A DNA stretch of 64,000 nt from a virus, in the IMG/VR virus record IMGVR_UViG_3300017968_001235, positions 19,935 to 83,934 of that record; one strand, given 5' to 3'. Numbering within the stretch: the first letter of the stretch is position 1; each line of letters begins with the position of its first letter. The notes under the pieces are model-generated. The model ran no database searches, was not told the origin of the DNA, and saw nothing but the letters and a program-made list of their open reading frames with translations. Of the stretch, positions 7,526-15,475 are shown one piece after another. The position numbers and the translations under genes were made by a program.

Positions 7526-8614
7526 ATGGAAAACATTGCAATCCGTCAAGTTGGTCCTAATGCGGCTAAGAAAGCAATCGTTAGGGCAATGAGTAAAAAG
7601 CGTCCCATATTTATTTGGGGTGCACCAGGTATTGGTAAATCCGATATCGTTGAACAAATTACAGACAGTTTTGAAAACTCTCTGCTAATTGATATTCGTT
7701 TGTCATTATGGGAACCTACAGATATTAAAGGTATGCCATATTATTCGGCAAATGATAACACTATGAAATGGGCACCGCCTGTAGAACTTCCAGACGAAAA
7801 GATGGCTAAGAAATATAAGACCATCGTTTTGTTTATGGACGAAATGAATTCAGCCGCGCCGGCAGTACAGGCCGCGGCATATCAATTGGTACTTAACCGT
7901 AGGGTTGGTACTTACAAACTGCCAGACAATGTTCTTATTGTCGCCGCTGGTAACCGTGAAGCAGACAAAGGTGTCACTTACCGTATGCCGGCTCCATTGG
8001 CTAACCGTTTTGTACACTTGGAAATGAAAGTGGACTTTGATGATTGGTTTGCTTGGGCAGTTGATAACAAGATCCACAACGATGTTGTTGGTTTCTTAAC
8101 TTTTAGTAAAAAGGACTTGTATGACTTTGATCCTAAATCTCCGTCACGTTCTTTTGCTACACCGCGTTCTTGGTCATTTGTATCCGAATTACTTGAGGAT
8201 GATGATGACGAGAATACCACTACCGATTTGGTTAGTGGTGCAGTCGGCGAAGGTTTGGCTGTTAAGTTTATGGCACACCGTAAGGTTGCCGCAAACTTGC
8301 CTAACCCAACTGATGTACTTGCTGGTAAGGCTAAAACACTTGATACTAAAGAAATCAGTGCCATGTATTCCTTAACAGTATCTTTGTGTTATGAACTTAA
8401 AGAAGCGTCTGACAAAGGCGATAAGAAGTTTGACGATAAAGTAAATAACTTCTTACGTTTTGCAATGGATAACTTCGATACTGAATTGGTTGTAATGGGT
8501 ATTAAACTTGCCCTCACTCAATACCAATTGCCAATCGATCCAGACGAAGTTGAATGCTTTGACGAGTTTCATGACAAGTTTGGCAAGTATATTAAGGCCG
8601 CACAGGCTTCATAA
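7526..8614 (+). CDS. MoxR-type AAA+ ATPase
   Basis: MoxR AAA+ proteins act as chaperone-like ATPases, typically with a VWA-domain partner, to insert metals or remodel proteins. Walker A is GAPGIGKS (about residues 32-39), Walker B is LFMDEMN, and IVAAGNREAD holds the sensor-1 Asn. Length is 363 residues. An in-frame ATG at 7493 exists, but only the ATG at 7526 has a good ribosome site (GAGGAG at about 7514-7519). The next gene is the matching VWA protein, though each has its own promoter and a terminator separates them, so the ratio of the two could be set independently. Confidence 0.88.
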   Translation: MENIAIRQVGPNAAKKAIVRAMSKKRPIFIWGAPGIGKSDIVEQITDSFENSLLIDIRLSLWEPTDIKGMPYYSANDNTMKWAPPVELPDEKMAKKYKTIVLFMDEMNSAAPAVQAAAYQLVLNRRVGTYKLPDNVLIVAAGNREADKGVTYRMPAPLANRFVHLEMKVDFDDWFAWAVDNKIHNDVVGFLTFSKKDLYDFDPKSPSRSFATPRSWSFVSELLEDDDDENTTTDLVSGAVGEGLAVKFMAHRKVAANLPNPTDVLAGKAKTLDTKEISAMYSLTVSLCYELKEASDKGDKKFDDKVNNFLRFAMDNFDTELVVMGIKLALTQYQLPIDPDEVECFDEFHDKFGKYIKAAQAS

Positions 8615-8623
8615 TTGGAGCAT

Positions 8624-8653
8624 TTGGGGGAGAGTTTTTGGATTCTCCCCCAA
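8624..8653 (+). terminator. Intrinsic terminator after the MoxR gene
   Basis: A perfect 10-bp inverted repeat (TTGGGGGAGA at 8624-8633, TCTCCCCCAA at 8644-8653) with a 10-base loop lies 10 bases after the stop codon and is followed by a short T-containing run (TTCTTT). The GC-rich stem stands out strongly in this AT-rich sequence. Confidence 0.8.
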
Positions 8654-8661
8654 TTCTTTGG

Positions 8662-8690
8662 TTGACATTTACCGTTAAATATACTATAAT
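8662..8690 (+). promoter_or_regulatory. Consensus sigma70 promoter for the VWA gene
   Basis: TTGACA (8662-8667), a 17-base spacer and TATAAT (8685-8690) match the consensus at every position, directly after the terminator. A perfect palindrome begins at the base after the -10 box. Confidence 0.82.
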
Positions 8691-8709
8691 AATTACTATA
8701 ATAGTAATT
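8691..8709. promoter_or_regulatory. Palindrome at the transcription start: possible operator
   Basis: AATTACTAT, one central A, then ATAGTAATT is a perfect 9-bp inverted repeat that would cover the transcription start of the promoter at 8662-8690. This position suits a repressor site. It could instead be only an AT-rich chance palindrome or a 5' hairpin in the mRNA. Confidence 0.45.
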
Positions 8710-8746
8710 TGATAGTAAAATAATAAGGCACAAGGAGAACATGGCA

Positions 8747-10018
8747 ATGAGTGTAGCAACAACAGAAACTGTAGAAACACCAGAAATTGAAATTACTGAC
8801 GAACTTCGTGCAGAGGTTCAAGACAGAATTATTGTAGCAAGAGTAGGTTTGCTACTTCGCCATCCGTTTTTTGGTAATATGGCTACACGTCTTGTATTAC
8901 AAGAAGCAAATGAATGGTGTCCAACTGCCGCAACAGACGGTCGTAACTTATATTATAATGTTGCGTTCTTTTCTCAAATGTCAAATAAAGAAATTGAATT
9001 CGTTATTGCACACGAAATTTTGCATTGTGTATTTGACCATATGACACGTAGAGAAGACCGTGATCCGCAAATACATAACATTGCCGCAGACTATATTGTA
9101 AACAATACTCTTGTTAGAGATCGTATTGGCGAAAAGCCTAAAGACATTCCAATTTTCCAAGACTTTAAATATGAAGGTTGGACTTCAGAAGCAGTATATG
9201 ATGATATCTTTGAAAAGTATGATCAAGAACAACTTGAGCAACTAGGTAAACTTCTTGACGAACACGTTGATTGGGATAAAGATAATCAAGGTAGTGGTCA
9301 ATCTAAAAGTAAAGATGGCAAAGACGGTAAAGGCAAGGCGCCGTCTTACAGTAAAGAAGAATTACGTAAAATCCGTGACGAAATTAAAGAGAATATGATT
9401 AGTGCGGCACAGGCGGCTGGTGCTGGTAATATTCCTAAAGAAGTAGAACGTATTATTAAAGAACTTACAGAACCTAAAATGAACTGGCGTGAATTGTTAC
9501 GTCAGCAAATTCAATCTACTATTAAAAATGATTTTACATTCCAACGTCCTTCACGTAAGGCCTGGCACACTAATGCAATTTTACCAGGTATGAACTTCGA
9601 CGAAACAATTGATATTTGTGTTGCAGTAGATATGTCAGGGTCAATTGGTAATGATCAGGCAAAAGATTTCCTAAGTGAAATACAAGGTATTATGGCAGAG
9701 TATCAAGACTACAATATTAAAGTATGGTGTTTTGATACTGATGTATATAACGAACAAGACTTCCGTGCTGACAGTGGTGAAAGTTTAGACGACTACCAAG
9801 TTGTTGGCGGTGGCGGTACAGACTTTATGGCTAACTGGAAATACATGAAAGAACACGATATTCAACCGAAGCGTTTCATTATGTTTACAGATGGTTATCC
9901 ATGGGATTCATGGGGTGATGAAGATTACTGTGATACAGTATTTGTTATTCATTCACATCATGACAAAAACTTGCAGGCACCATTCGGGTTAACTGCTCAC
10001 TATGAAAAGGCGGCATGA
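8747..10018 (+). CDS. Zincin-like/VWA metallopeptidase-type protein (MoxR partner)
   Basis: Two domains are visible in 423 residues. The N-terminal domain carries HEILH (residues 89-93), a zincin HExxH motif, as in the DUF2201-type putative metallopeptidases. The C-terminal VWA domain has a MIDAS motif DMSGS (295-299), with later GGGGTDF and FTDGYPWD supplying the remaining metal loops. A charged, low-complexity Lys/Gly linker lies at about 180-200. Such proteins pair with MoxR ATPases, as here. An ATG at 8741 is also in frame, but AGGAGA (8733-8738) is better placed for 8747. The substrate is unknown; both halves look intact. Confidence 0.85.
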   Translation: MSVATTETVETPEIEITDELRAEVQDRIIVARVGLLLRHPFFGNMATRLVLQEANEWCPTAATDGRNLYYNVAFFSQMSNKEIEFVIAHEILHCVFDHMTRREDRDPQIHNIAADYIVNNTLVRDRIGEKPKDIPIFQDFKYEGWTSEAVYDDIFEKYDQEQLEQLGKLLDEHVDWDKDNQGSGQSKSKDGKDGKGKAPSYSKEELRKIRDEIKENMISAAQAAGAGNIPKEVERIIKELTEPKMNWRELLRQQIQSTIKNDFTFQRPSRKAWHTNAILPGMNFDETIDICVAVDMSGSIGNDQAKDFLSEIQGIMAEYQDYNIKVWCFDTDVYNEQDFRADSGESLDDYQVVGGGGTDFMANWKYMKEHDIQPKRFIMFTDGYPWDSWGDEDYCDTVFVIHSHHDKNLQAPFGLTAHYEKAA

Positions 10019-10290
10019 CAGTTTTGAAAAACGGACAACCGAATGCCTTAGACTTCTTTGGCATTAGAGAGTTAAGAACTTTTCCAAAACATTTTGACTT
10101 TGTTACAGTTGAAATGCGTTATAACCTTGAAGACTCTATAAGAAAATGGATAAAGCATAATCTTAAAGGTCGTTTTTATATTGGCAGATCGTTGAATGAC
10201 GACTTTAATCCAATACTCAAAATTGGTTTTGAAAGCCACAAAGAACTATCTTATTTCATGTTGGCTTGTCCACATTTGAAGTATGCATAA
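10015..10290 (+). CDS. Hypothetical protein coupled to the VWA gene
   Basis: A 91-residue protein whose ATG overlaps the VWA stop (ATGA), so translation is probably coupled. It is basic and aromatic, with FDFVTVEMRYNLED and RFYIGRSLNDDF strand segments. No family recognised; position suggests co-expression with the MoxR/VWA system. Confidence 0.6.
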   Translation: MTVLKNGQPNALDFFGIRELRTFPKHFDFVTVEMRYNLEDSIRKWIKHNLKGRFYIGRSLNDDFNPILKIGFESHKELSYFMLACPHLKYA

Positions 10291-10292
10291 GT

Positions 10293-10321
10293 ACATAGCA
10301 GTAAATAATTAAGTGCTATGT
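10293..10321 (+). promoter_or_regulatory. Intergenic stem-loop
   Basis: ACATAGCA (10293-10300) and TGCTATGT (10314-10321) form a perfect 8-bp stem with a 13-base loop in the 69-base gap after the VWA-coupled gene. No T-run follows, so it is a weak terminator candidate or an mRNA-processing or stability hairpin. Confidence 0.4.
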
Positions 10322-10359
10322 TAATTAGTACAAATGATATCATTTAAAAGGAGACATTA

Positions 10360-10677
10360 ATGTCAGAAGAAAACAAAACACCACAAGCGGCAACTCCGCC
10401 ACAAGGTCAAGTTAGTGCAGAACTAACTGTACAAGACTTGAGTGTTTTAAAAACTATCATTGAGGTTGCACAATCTCGTGGTGCTTTTAAAGCAAACGAA
10501 CTAGAAGCAGTAGGCAAAACTTTCAACAAGTTAGAAACATTTTTAACTACTGTATCAAACCAACAAGTTGGTGAACAAGCAAAAGCACCAGCAACGCCAG
10601 CGGCGGCTCCAAAGACTGAAGTAAAAGATACTCCAGTATCATCAGAAGACGCGGCGGCGGCACTAGGAGCATCATAA
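10360..10677 (+). CDS. Ala/Pro-rich hypothetical phage protein
   Basis: 105 residues: a helical centre (about 23-68, ELTVQDLSVLKTIIEVAQSR) flanked by Ala/Pro/Gln/Thr-rich, probably disordered ends. Good AAAAGGAGA ribosome site. It overlaps the next ATG (TAATGG). Proteins of this kind occur in marine T4-like phages; function not known to me. Confidence 0.65.
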   Translation: MSEENKTPQAATPPQGQVSAELTVQDLSVLKTIIEVAQSRGAFKANELEAVGKTFNKLETFLTTVSNQQVGEQAKAPATPAAAPKTEVKDTPVSSEDAAAALGAS

Positions 10678-11285
10678 TGGCTATTAAGCACGTAGGTAGA
10701 TTTAAATCAAATGGTCGTAAATGCGTAGTAGTATTTCGTACACTACCTAACGATCCAGAACACGCACTTGTAGTTCAAACTGAGAACTTAGGTGATAACG
10801 AACACGACACTCTAATGAGATTAGTTGAATCTAACACTGGTCAAGTATCTGAAGAATTAGCAGATGCTATGCAACGTACACCGTTACAAGACGGTAGTAT
10901 TATGTTAGCAAATTTCCATACTAATGGTAAACTAACTAAGGTTGCAACTAAAGATATTGAGATGACACCAGATACGCAGACTGTTATTAGTCTTGACGAA
11001 CTAAACTCAATCATTGCTGAACAAAAAGGCGTGAGTATTAACGATCTAGCAGTAAACGGTTCATCAGTACAAGAAGTAGGTACAGCAAATGAAATGCCTG
11101 CTAGTACTGTAGAAGCACAGGCGCAAACAGCACAGGTAGAAGAACAACCTTTATCAGATGAAGATCTTGCTAAAAATATGAGAGCAGATGCTGATAGAAT
11201 GTTTAAGGAAGCAGAGCGTCTTAGAAAAGAGGCTGAAGAATTAAGTCCGTCTAAGAAAAAGGCTTCTTCCAATGCCAAAGCGTAA
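10677..11285 (+). CDS. Hypothetical phage protein with C-terminal charged coil
   Basis: 202 residues. The first half (VGRFKSNGRKCVVVFRTLPND, later DGSIMLANFHTNGKLTKV) looks like a beta-rich domain; residues 160-202 are a Lys/Glu/Ala-rich helix (AERLRKEAEELSPSKKKASS) that could form a coiled coil. AGGAG lies in the preceding gene's end. It overlaps the next gene by 14 bases. The context, between small proteins and a fibre gene, would suit a structural or assembly role, but this is only a guess. Confidence 0.65.
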   Translation: MAIKHVGRFKSNGRKCVVVFRTLPNDPEHALVVQTENLGDNEHDTLMRLVESNTGQVSEELADAMQRTPLQDGSIMLANFHTNGKLTKVATKDIEMTPDTQTVISLDELNSIIAEQKGVSINDLAVNGSSVQEVGTANEMPASTVEAQAQTAQVEEQPLSDEDLAKNMRADADRMFKEAERLRKEAEELSPSKKKASSNAKA

Positions 11286-11589
11286 AGGACTTTCTCAGGA
11301 CGTTATAGATAAATGGCCCGAAGTATTCAAGGATGTGGAGGTTAAAGCAATCCCCCTTGAATACTTGGAAAGTGTACAAGTTACGTTTAACAATGGCAAA
11401 GTATGGGAAATCACTATAAATCGCAACGCTTCTAACACTATGCTTAACAAAGACGTAGAAAAATCGCTAAATGATATGTTTAAAACCTATGATTCTAGCA
11501 TTAAAAACGTTGATTTCAAAGTAGACACAGATAGAGTTAAAGAGGACGTTCAAAAACGCACAAAACAGTTTTTAAAGAAGAAGAAGTAA
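11272..11589 (+). CDS. Small Lys-rich hypothetical phage protein
   Basis: A 105-residue basic protein (starts MPKRKGLSQDVIDKWPEVFK, ends in a run of lysines). It overlaps the previous gene by 14 bases and is the last before the fibre gene. I do not recognise a domain. Confidence 0.62.
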   Translation: MPKRKGLSQDVIDKWPEVFKDVEVKAIPLEYLESVQVTFNNGKVWEITINRNASNTMLNKDVEKSLNDMFKTYDSSIKNVDFKVDTDRVKEDVQKRTKQFLKKKK

Positions 11590-11602
11590 TTTTTCTATTT
11601 GG

Positions 11603-11610
11603 CATAAATA
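11603..11610 (+). promoter_or_regulatory. T4-type late promoter-like octamer (CATAAATA)
   Basis: CATAAATA matches 7 of 8 bases of the T4 late promoter and lies 33 bases before the ATG of the tail-fibre-like gene. An overlapping TATATAAT run further downstream could also act as a -10 box; no clear -35 accompanies it. Confidence 0.5.
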
Positions 11611-11643
11611 CTATATAATAGAAGAACACTAGGAGTGCTTTAG

Positions 11644-13011
11644 ATGGCTTTAAGATTACGCAGAGGAACTGATCAACAACGTCAGTTAATAACACCTTTA
11701 GAAGGTGAACTGATATACACTACAGATACCAAACGACTATATATCGGTGATGGTACAACTGCTGGTGGTATTGCTGTAGATACAGCAGGACAGTTTTTAG
11801 GCTCAAACTTAGACTTATCAGGTTACGATATTGACGGACAAGGTAACATCAATATCGACGGTAATATTACTGCAACAGGAAATATGACTGTTGACGGTAA
11901 CTTCACTCTTGGCGGTAACATCACAGTTGGTGATTCAAATACAGATACAGTTAACTTTGCGGCTAAAATCGAATCAAGCCTAATTCCAGATGTTGATGGT
12001 GCAAGAAATGTTGGTTCTACAACTAACAGATTTGGTAGTGTTTATTCTAACTTTATTAGTGTTACAGACAGCATTGAAGCAGGTTATATTAATGCCAATG
12101 TTGTTGGCAATGACAGTACAGTAATTGTTAACGTAGCAACAGGTGCTATTACAGCAACAGGACAACTAACTGGTGATGTTCTTGCAACAGATAATTCATT
12201 GTTCTTTAATGCTACATCAAAAGCAGTAACAGCAGGCGCAGGTGTATTTACAGGTGCTGTTAGTGCTCCAAGTTTTACAGGTTCTTTAACAGGTGATGTT
12301 AACGGTTCTATTTTCGGTGATGACTCTACTGCACTAGTAGATGCTGTAAGAAATACAGTAACCTTAAACAACGGTGTTGTTAGATTTGATGGTAATCAAA
12401 TTGAACTTAGCGGTGTTGACTATATGGCACTTGGTAAAGAAACAGACGTTGCTGGACCTACATTTAGAATTACAAACGTTGACGCTTCACCACCGTTAGA
12501 CTTAGTTACACTTGCAGGTACTAACATTGGTAATATTTCTAAAGTAAACTTTTCAAGTAAGCACGGTGATATTCAAAACCCTGTTAGAGCAACAGCAGGT
12601 GACTTCATTGGTGCATTAAGTTCACGAGCATGGGATCCAGATGTAGGTGACTATGTTCCATCAAGTATTATTGGTTGGACCGTTGACGAAAATACAACTC
12701 CAGCACAAGATATTGCTAATGGTAAAATCTTATTCATTAACAACGCAGGTTCAGGTTCTGCTCCGTCACTTAATGTTATGTCATATGACTCACGTGGCTA
12801 TCTAGCAGTTAACAGAACAGTTGGTTATGTTGCAAGTGCTACATTAGATGTTAACGGTTTTGCTAAACTAACTCCACAAACAGCAGAGCCAACAGCAAGT
12901 GAAGGTATTATTGCAATCGCAGACGGTACTAGTTGGGATCCTGCATCAAAAGCAGGTGCAGTAAGTTATCCAGTGTACTACGATGGTAATGCTTGGAACG
13001 CTTTCTATTAA
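11644..13011 (+). CDS. Tail fibre-like structural protein
   Basis: 455 residues. The N-terminus (ALRLRRGTDQQRQLITPLEGELIYTTDTKRLYIGDG) is the short repeat-type domain found at the start of many phage fibres and of the Mtd tropism determinant. It is followed by Gly/Asn/Thr-rich beta repeats (GNITATGNMTVDGNFTLGG, FTGSLTGDVNGSIFGDD) typical of triple-stranded fibre shafts. AGGAG precedes the ATG and a late-promoter-like octamer lies upstream, as expected for a virion protein. It sits at the left edge of the accessory island, with the remaining fibre genes at the right edge on the other strand. Confidence 0.8.
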   Translation: MALRLRRGTDQQRQLITPLEGELIYTTDTKRLYIGDGTTAGGIAVDTAGQFLGSNLDLSGYDIDGQGNINIDGNITATGNMTVDGNFTLGGNITVGDSNTDTVNFAAKIESSLIPDVDGARNVGSTTNRFGSVYSNFISVTDSIEAGYINANVVGNDSTVIVNVATGAITATGQLTGDVLATDNSLFFNATSKAVTAGAGVFTGAVSAPSFTGSLTGDVNGSIFGDDSTALVDAVRNTVTLNNGVVRFDGNQIELSGVDYMALGKETDVAGPTFRITNVDASPPLDLVTLAGTNIGNISKVNFSSKHGDIQNPVRATAGDFIGALSSRAWDPDVGDYVPSSIIGWTVDENTTPAQDIANGKILFINNAGSGSAPSLNVMSYDSRGYLAVNRTVGYVASATLDVNGFAKLTPQTAEPTASEGIIAIADGTSWDPASKAGAVSYPVYYDGNAWNAFY

Positions 13012-13055
13012 TTCAGCATTAATAACTCCTAAGTAAATTTCAACTAAGTAAGAGT

Positions 13056-13724
13056 ATGAGCACACTTACACTCTATACATCAGGCTCTACAGAGCAACCA
13101 AAAGAAGTTGTCCATTCTTGGGAATACATAAAAGAATGTGCAACCAAAAGTATAAAAGAAATTGGTTTAACCAAACACGATAGAGTATTAGATGTGTTTC
13201 CAGCAAACACTATTGCCCACTACACAATCACCGCCGTTCCTGCGTTTTTAAGCGGCGCACAGCACGTTTCTAGTAACTTTAATGCCTATACCTACCCTGA
13301 ACTGTTTAACCGCGTTAAACCGACGTATATTAGTTTAATACCACGCCATTTAGAACTGTTACAAAAGACCAAAGGCTTTAAAGAGTTGGATATGAGTTGT
13401 GTCCGTTATATGGTTACTGGTAGTTCCAAAATAGAACAAAGTTTTATAGATGCATTTAAAGAACGTGGTGTCCAAACTGTAGCAAATTGGTATGGTATGA
13501 CAGAATTTCCGCCACCTGTAATGATTGGGTATAATAGTACATCATTTGATCTAAACACAATAAAAGACGATCATGTAATGTTTATGCCTGTAACTCCTGA
13601 TGGCAAATTATGTCAATGCCATATTAACGGTAGAGCAACAGGAGATGTATTTAATATTGAAACAATGGAATTTCACTCACGCATAGAAGAGCCTAATGGA
13701 AGAACTTGGAAGAACAATTTTTAA
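13056..13724 (+). CDS. Minimal ANL-superfamily adenylation core
   Basis: ANL enzymes activate carboxylic acids with ATP as acyl-adenylates. Three core motifs are present in order: the phosphate loop YTSGSTEQPKEVV (residues 7-19, with K16), the adenine-site NWYGMTE (144-150) and TGD (195-197). Yet the protein has only 222 residues against about 500 for complete enzymes: it starts right at the phosphate loop, lacking the N-terminal subdomain, and lacks the C-terminal lid with its catalytic Lys. The following gene overlaps by 29 bases and looks like an acyltransferase. A frame disruption is possible, but the intact motifs and tight packing suggest a functional reduced form. The substrate cannot be told. 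Confidence 0.78.
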   Translation: MSTLTLYTSGSTEQPKEVVHSWEYIKECATKSIKEIGLTKHDRVLDVFPANTIAHYTITAVPAFLSGAQHVSSNFNAYTYPELFNRVKPTYISLIPRHLELLQKTKGFKELDMSCVRYMVTGSSKIEQSFIDAFKERGVQTVANWYGMTEFPPPVMIGYNSTSFDLNTIKDDHVMFMPVTPDGKLCQCHINGRATGDVFNIETMEFHSRIEEPNGRTWKNNF

Positions 13725-14283
13725 TAACGATACTAGAAGAATAGTAAAACTTTCTGAAGTAGATGTCTTTTCTGTAAAAGATTTTTGTGAAGAATGTAAC
13801 AAATTAGGATTACAAAATAATAAGTCTTTAGAAAGAATGAAGTGGGATACTGCTACTTGGTTTGCGGCATTAGACGAAAGTAAAATTTATTCTATTGCAG
13901 GATATCATAAATTAAACATAGACGAACACTCGTATCGTGTGTTATTCCGCGGTGCTCAACTCCCAGGATACAATCCTAATACTTTTAGTAAAGATGTATA
14001 TGCTAGTGTTGTTCACTGGACTTACTTATTAGAAGCACAAATTAACGATATATTAAAACAAGACCCACAAGCAAAACTTTACATAAGCACAAACATAGAT
14101 AAAAATAACGATGCACCTAGCAGTCATAAACTTACTAGTATGATGACTCCGTTATTAATCAAACGTAAATTATTAAGTTTAGAATATGAAAATATAGACC
14201 TATACTTTACAAAACAAAACTTGTATAGGGTAAATGTTGAAGAATATTTTAAACAGCGTTCTGCTTATTTTGATAGTAAGTAA
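13696..14283 (+). CDS. GNAT-like acyltransferase (tentative)
   Basis: 195 residues. The middle (KIYSIAGYHKLNIDEHSYRVLFRGAQLPGY split over strands) and the C-terminal helix/strand order resemble N-acyltransferases of the GNAT fold, but I see no decisive acetyl-CoA loop. It overlaps the adenylation-core gene by 29 bases, so the two are very likely co-translated, and an activation-plus-transfer pair is an attractive inference. Its 3' end overlaps the convergent halogenase gene by 35 bases. Confidence 0.45.
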   Translation: MEELGRTIFNNDTRRIVKLSEVDVFSVKDFCEECNKLGLQNNKSLERMKWDTATWFAALDESKIYSIAGYHKLNIDEHSYRVLFRGAQLPGYNPNTFSKDVYASVVHWTYLLEAQINDILKQDPQAKLYISTNIDKNNDAPSSHKLTSMMTPLLIKRKLLSLEYENIDLYFTKQNLYRVNVEEYFKQRSAYFDSK

Positions 14284-15475
14284 AGTTTTCGTAGTATAAA
14301 CCAAGTGTTGCCCAGATAGCATCAGGATACAAATTAGTGTATTTGTTTCCAGTCTTAGCATAGTGTTCCCATAAAGTTTTAGAAAAGTCTAGTTTAGAAT
14401 AATGCTTCCAAAACTCTGTATCGTTACGTGAACTTAAACCGTAATGATGAAGAATATAATCACTGTTTTCTTTCCAGGTACGTTTAACCATTTTGTTATA
14501 TGCTCTAGCACCGTAACCTCTTTCAATGCAATTAGCAAGAGTAGTAATACCATGCTGTATCATAAACAATGCATTTGATTCTAACGGATCAATAAATCCT
14601 TGACTCATGCCTATAGCAACTACGTTGTCTTGCCAAGCATTTTCTAACCACCCAGGTTGCCATTTAATTAGTCTCGGCTCTTTGTCTTGCCAGGGTGTTA
14701 GTTCTTTAGTATATTCTTTAAATTGTTCTAATGCTGTATCATCGTCAACATATTGATCTGCAAAACAGTATCCTGTACCTGTTCTACTTGTTAGTCCAAT
14801 TTTAAATTGCCATCCGTAATCTCTAGCGATTGTTCTAGTATACGGAACCATTTCGTCAAGTTCAAACGGACAAACCCAAGCACTATTAACTAGATGATGC
14901 TCAGATAAATCTGCAAGTGTTTTGTCTTTAACAAATTGTCTACGAAGTCCTGTACAATCAATATACAAGTCATAACCTTCTGGTAATGTATCTAGTGTTG
15001 CAATTTCGTGCTTTACACGTTTACAATTATCTTTAACAATACGCCCGGCTTCTTCTGCGTGTAAATGATATGCTACTGCTCTCCAAGCATCGCGATCATA
15101 TAGATCATTAATACTATGCTTATCTACTTTACCTTGTTCAAACTCTTTGTACCAAGTATTAAATGCATCATTATCGTTGTACCAAAATGTAAATGCAAAT
15201 TCTTCACCGTCTGGTTTATCCCAACCTTGTTTTATATTACCAAACTTATGTACAGCATCACACTTAGGCATCCATTCTTTTTCATCCATTCCGAAACTTT
15301 CAAAGAATGATTTTATCATAGGCAATGTACTTTCACCTACTCCAATGATAGGAATATCACTGCTTTCGATTAGTGTAATTTCAATGTCTGGAAATTTATT
15401 TTCTAAGTATCCTGCGGTCCACCAACCAGTTGTTCCGCCTCCTATGATACATATTTTTTTATATTGTGTACTCAT
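14249..15475 (-). CDS. Flavin-dependent halogenase, tryptophan-halogenase family (viral halogenase-like)
   Basis: Members use reduced FAD, oxygen and halide to halogenate aromatic compounds; a marine cyanophage enzyme of this family (VirX1) has been characterised as an iodinating halogenase. The FAD loop is GGGTTG (12-17), GVGEST (45-50) is the second conserved block, K77 in AVHKFGNIK aligns with the catalytic Lys of PrnA/RebH, and GFIDPLESN is the family's FAD/halide-side motif. The usual WxWxIP is changed to WQFKIG (222-227). At 408 residues it is shorter than bacterial enzymes of about 500, so the substrate pocket may be reduced. It lies last in the minus-strand oxygenase cluster, overlapping the upstream hydroxylase by 17 bases. 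The family call is strong, the activity inferred. Confidence 0.85.
   Translation of the reverse strand: MSTQYKKICIIGGGTTGWWTAGYLENKFPDIEITLIESSDIPIIGVGESTLPMIKSFFESFGMDEKEWMPKCDAVHKFGNIKQGWDKPDGEEFAFTFWYNDNDAFNTWYKEFEQGKVDKHSINDLYDRDAWRAVAYHLHAEEAGRIVKDNCKRVKHEIATLDTLPEGYDLYIDCTGLRRQFVKDKTLADLSEHHLVNSAWVCPFELDEMVPYTRTIARDYGWQFKIGLTSRTGTGYCFADQYVDDDTALEQFKEYTKELTPWQDKEPRLIKWQPGWLENAWQDNVVAIGMSQGFIDPLESNALFMIQHGITTLANCIERGYGARAYNKMVKRTWKENSDYILHHYGLSSRNDTEFWKHYSKLDFSKTLWEHYAKTGNKYTNLYPDAIWATLGLYYENFTYYQNKQNAV

Noticed and set aside
7978-8375. Overlapping open frames on both strands within the MoxR gene
   Set aside because: The MoxR ATPase is well supported by Walker motifs; the other frames are Ser/Leu-rich shadows without ribosome sites.
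8741-8746. ATG at 8741 as start of the VWA gene
   Set aside because: It is only 2-3 bases from the AGGAGA ribosome site; ATG 8747 is better spaced. The difference is two residues.
13006-13024. TATTAAT/ATTAATA inverted repeat at the end of the fibre gene as a terminator
   Set aside because: Only A-T pairs in a 7-bp stem and no T-run after it; too weak to call.
13056-13724. Adenylation core as a pseudogene fragment
   Set aside because: All three core motifs are intact in one frame, it has a proper start and overlaps the next gene tightly, so I keep it as a gene, while noting the missing subdomains.
14249-15475. Halogenase as a simple FAD monooxygenase or geranylgeranyl reductase
   Set aside because: GVGEST, the aligned K77 and GFIDPLESN are specific for the tryptophan-halogenase family.
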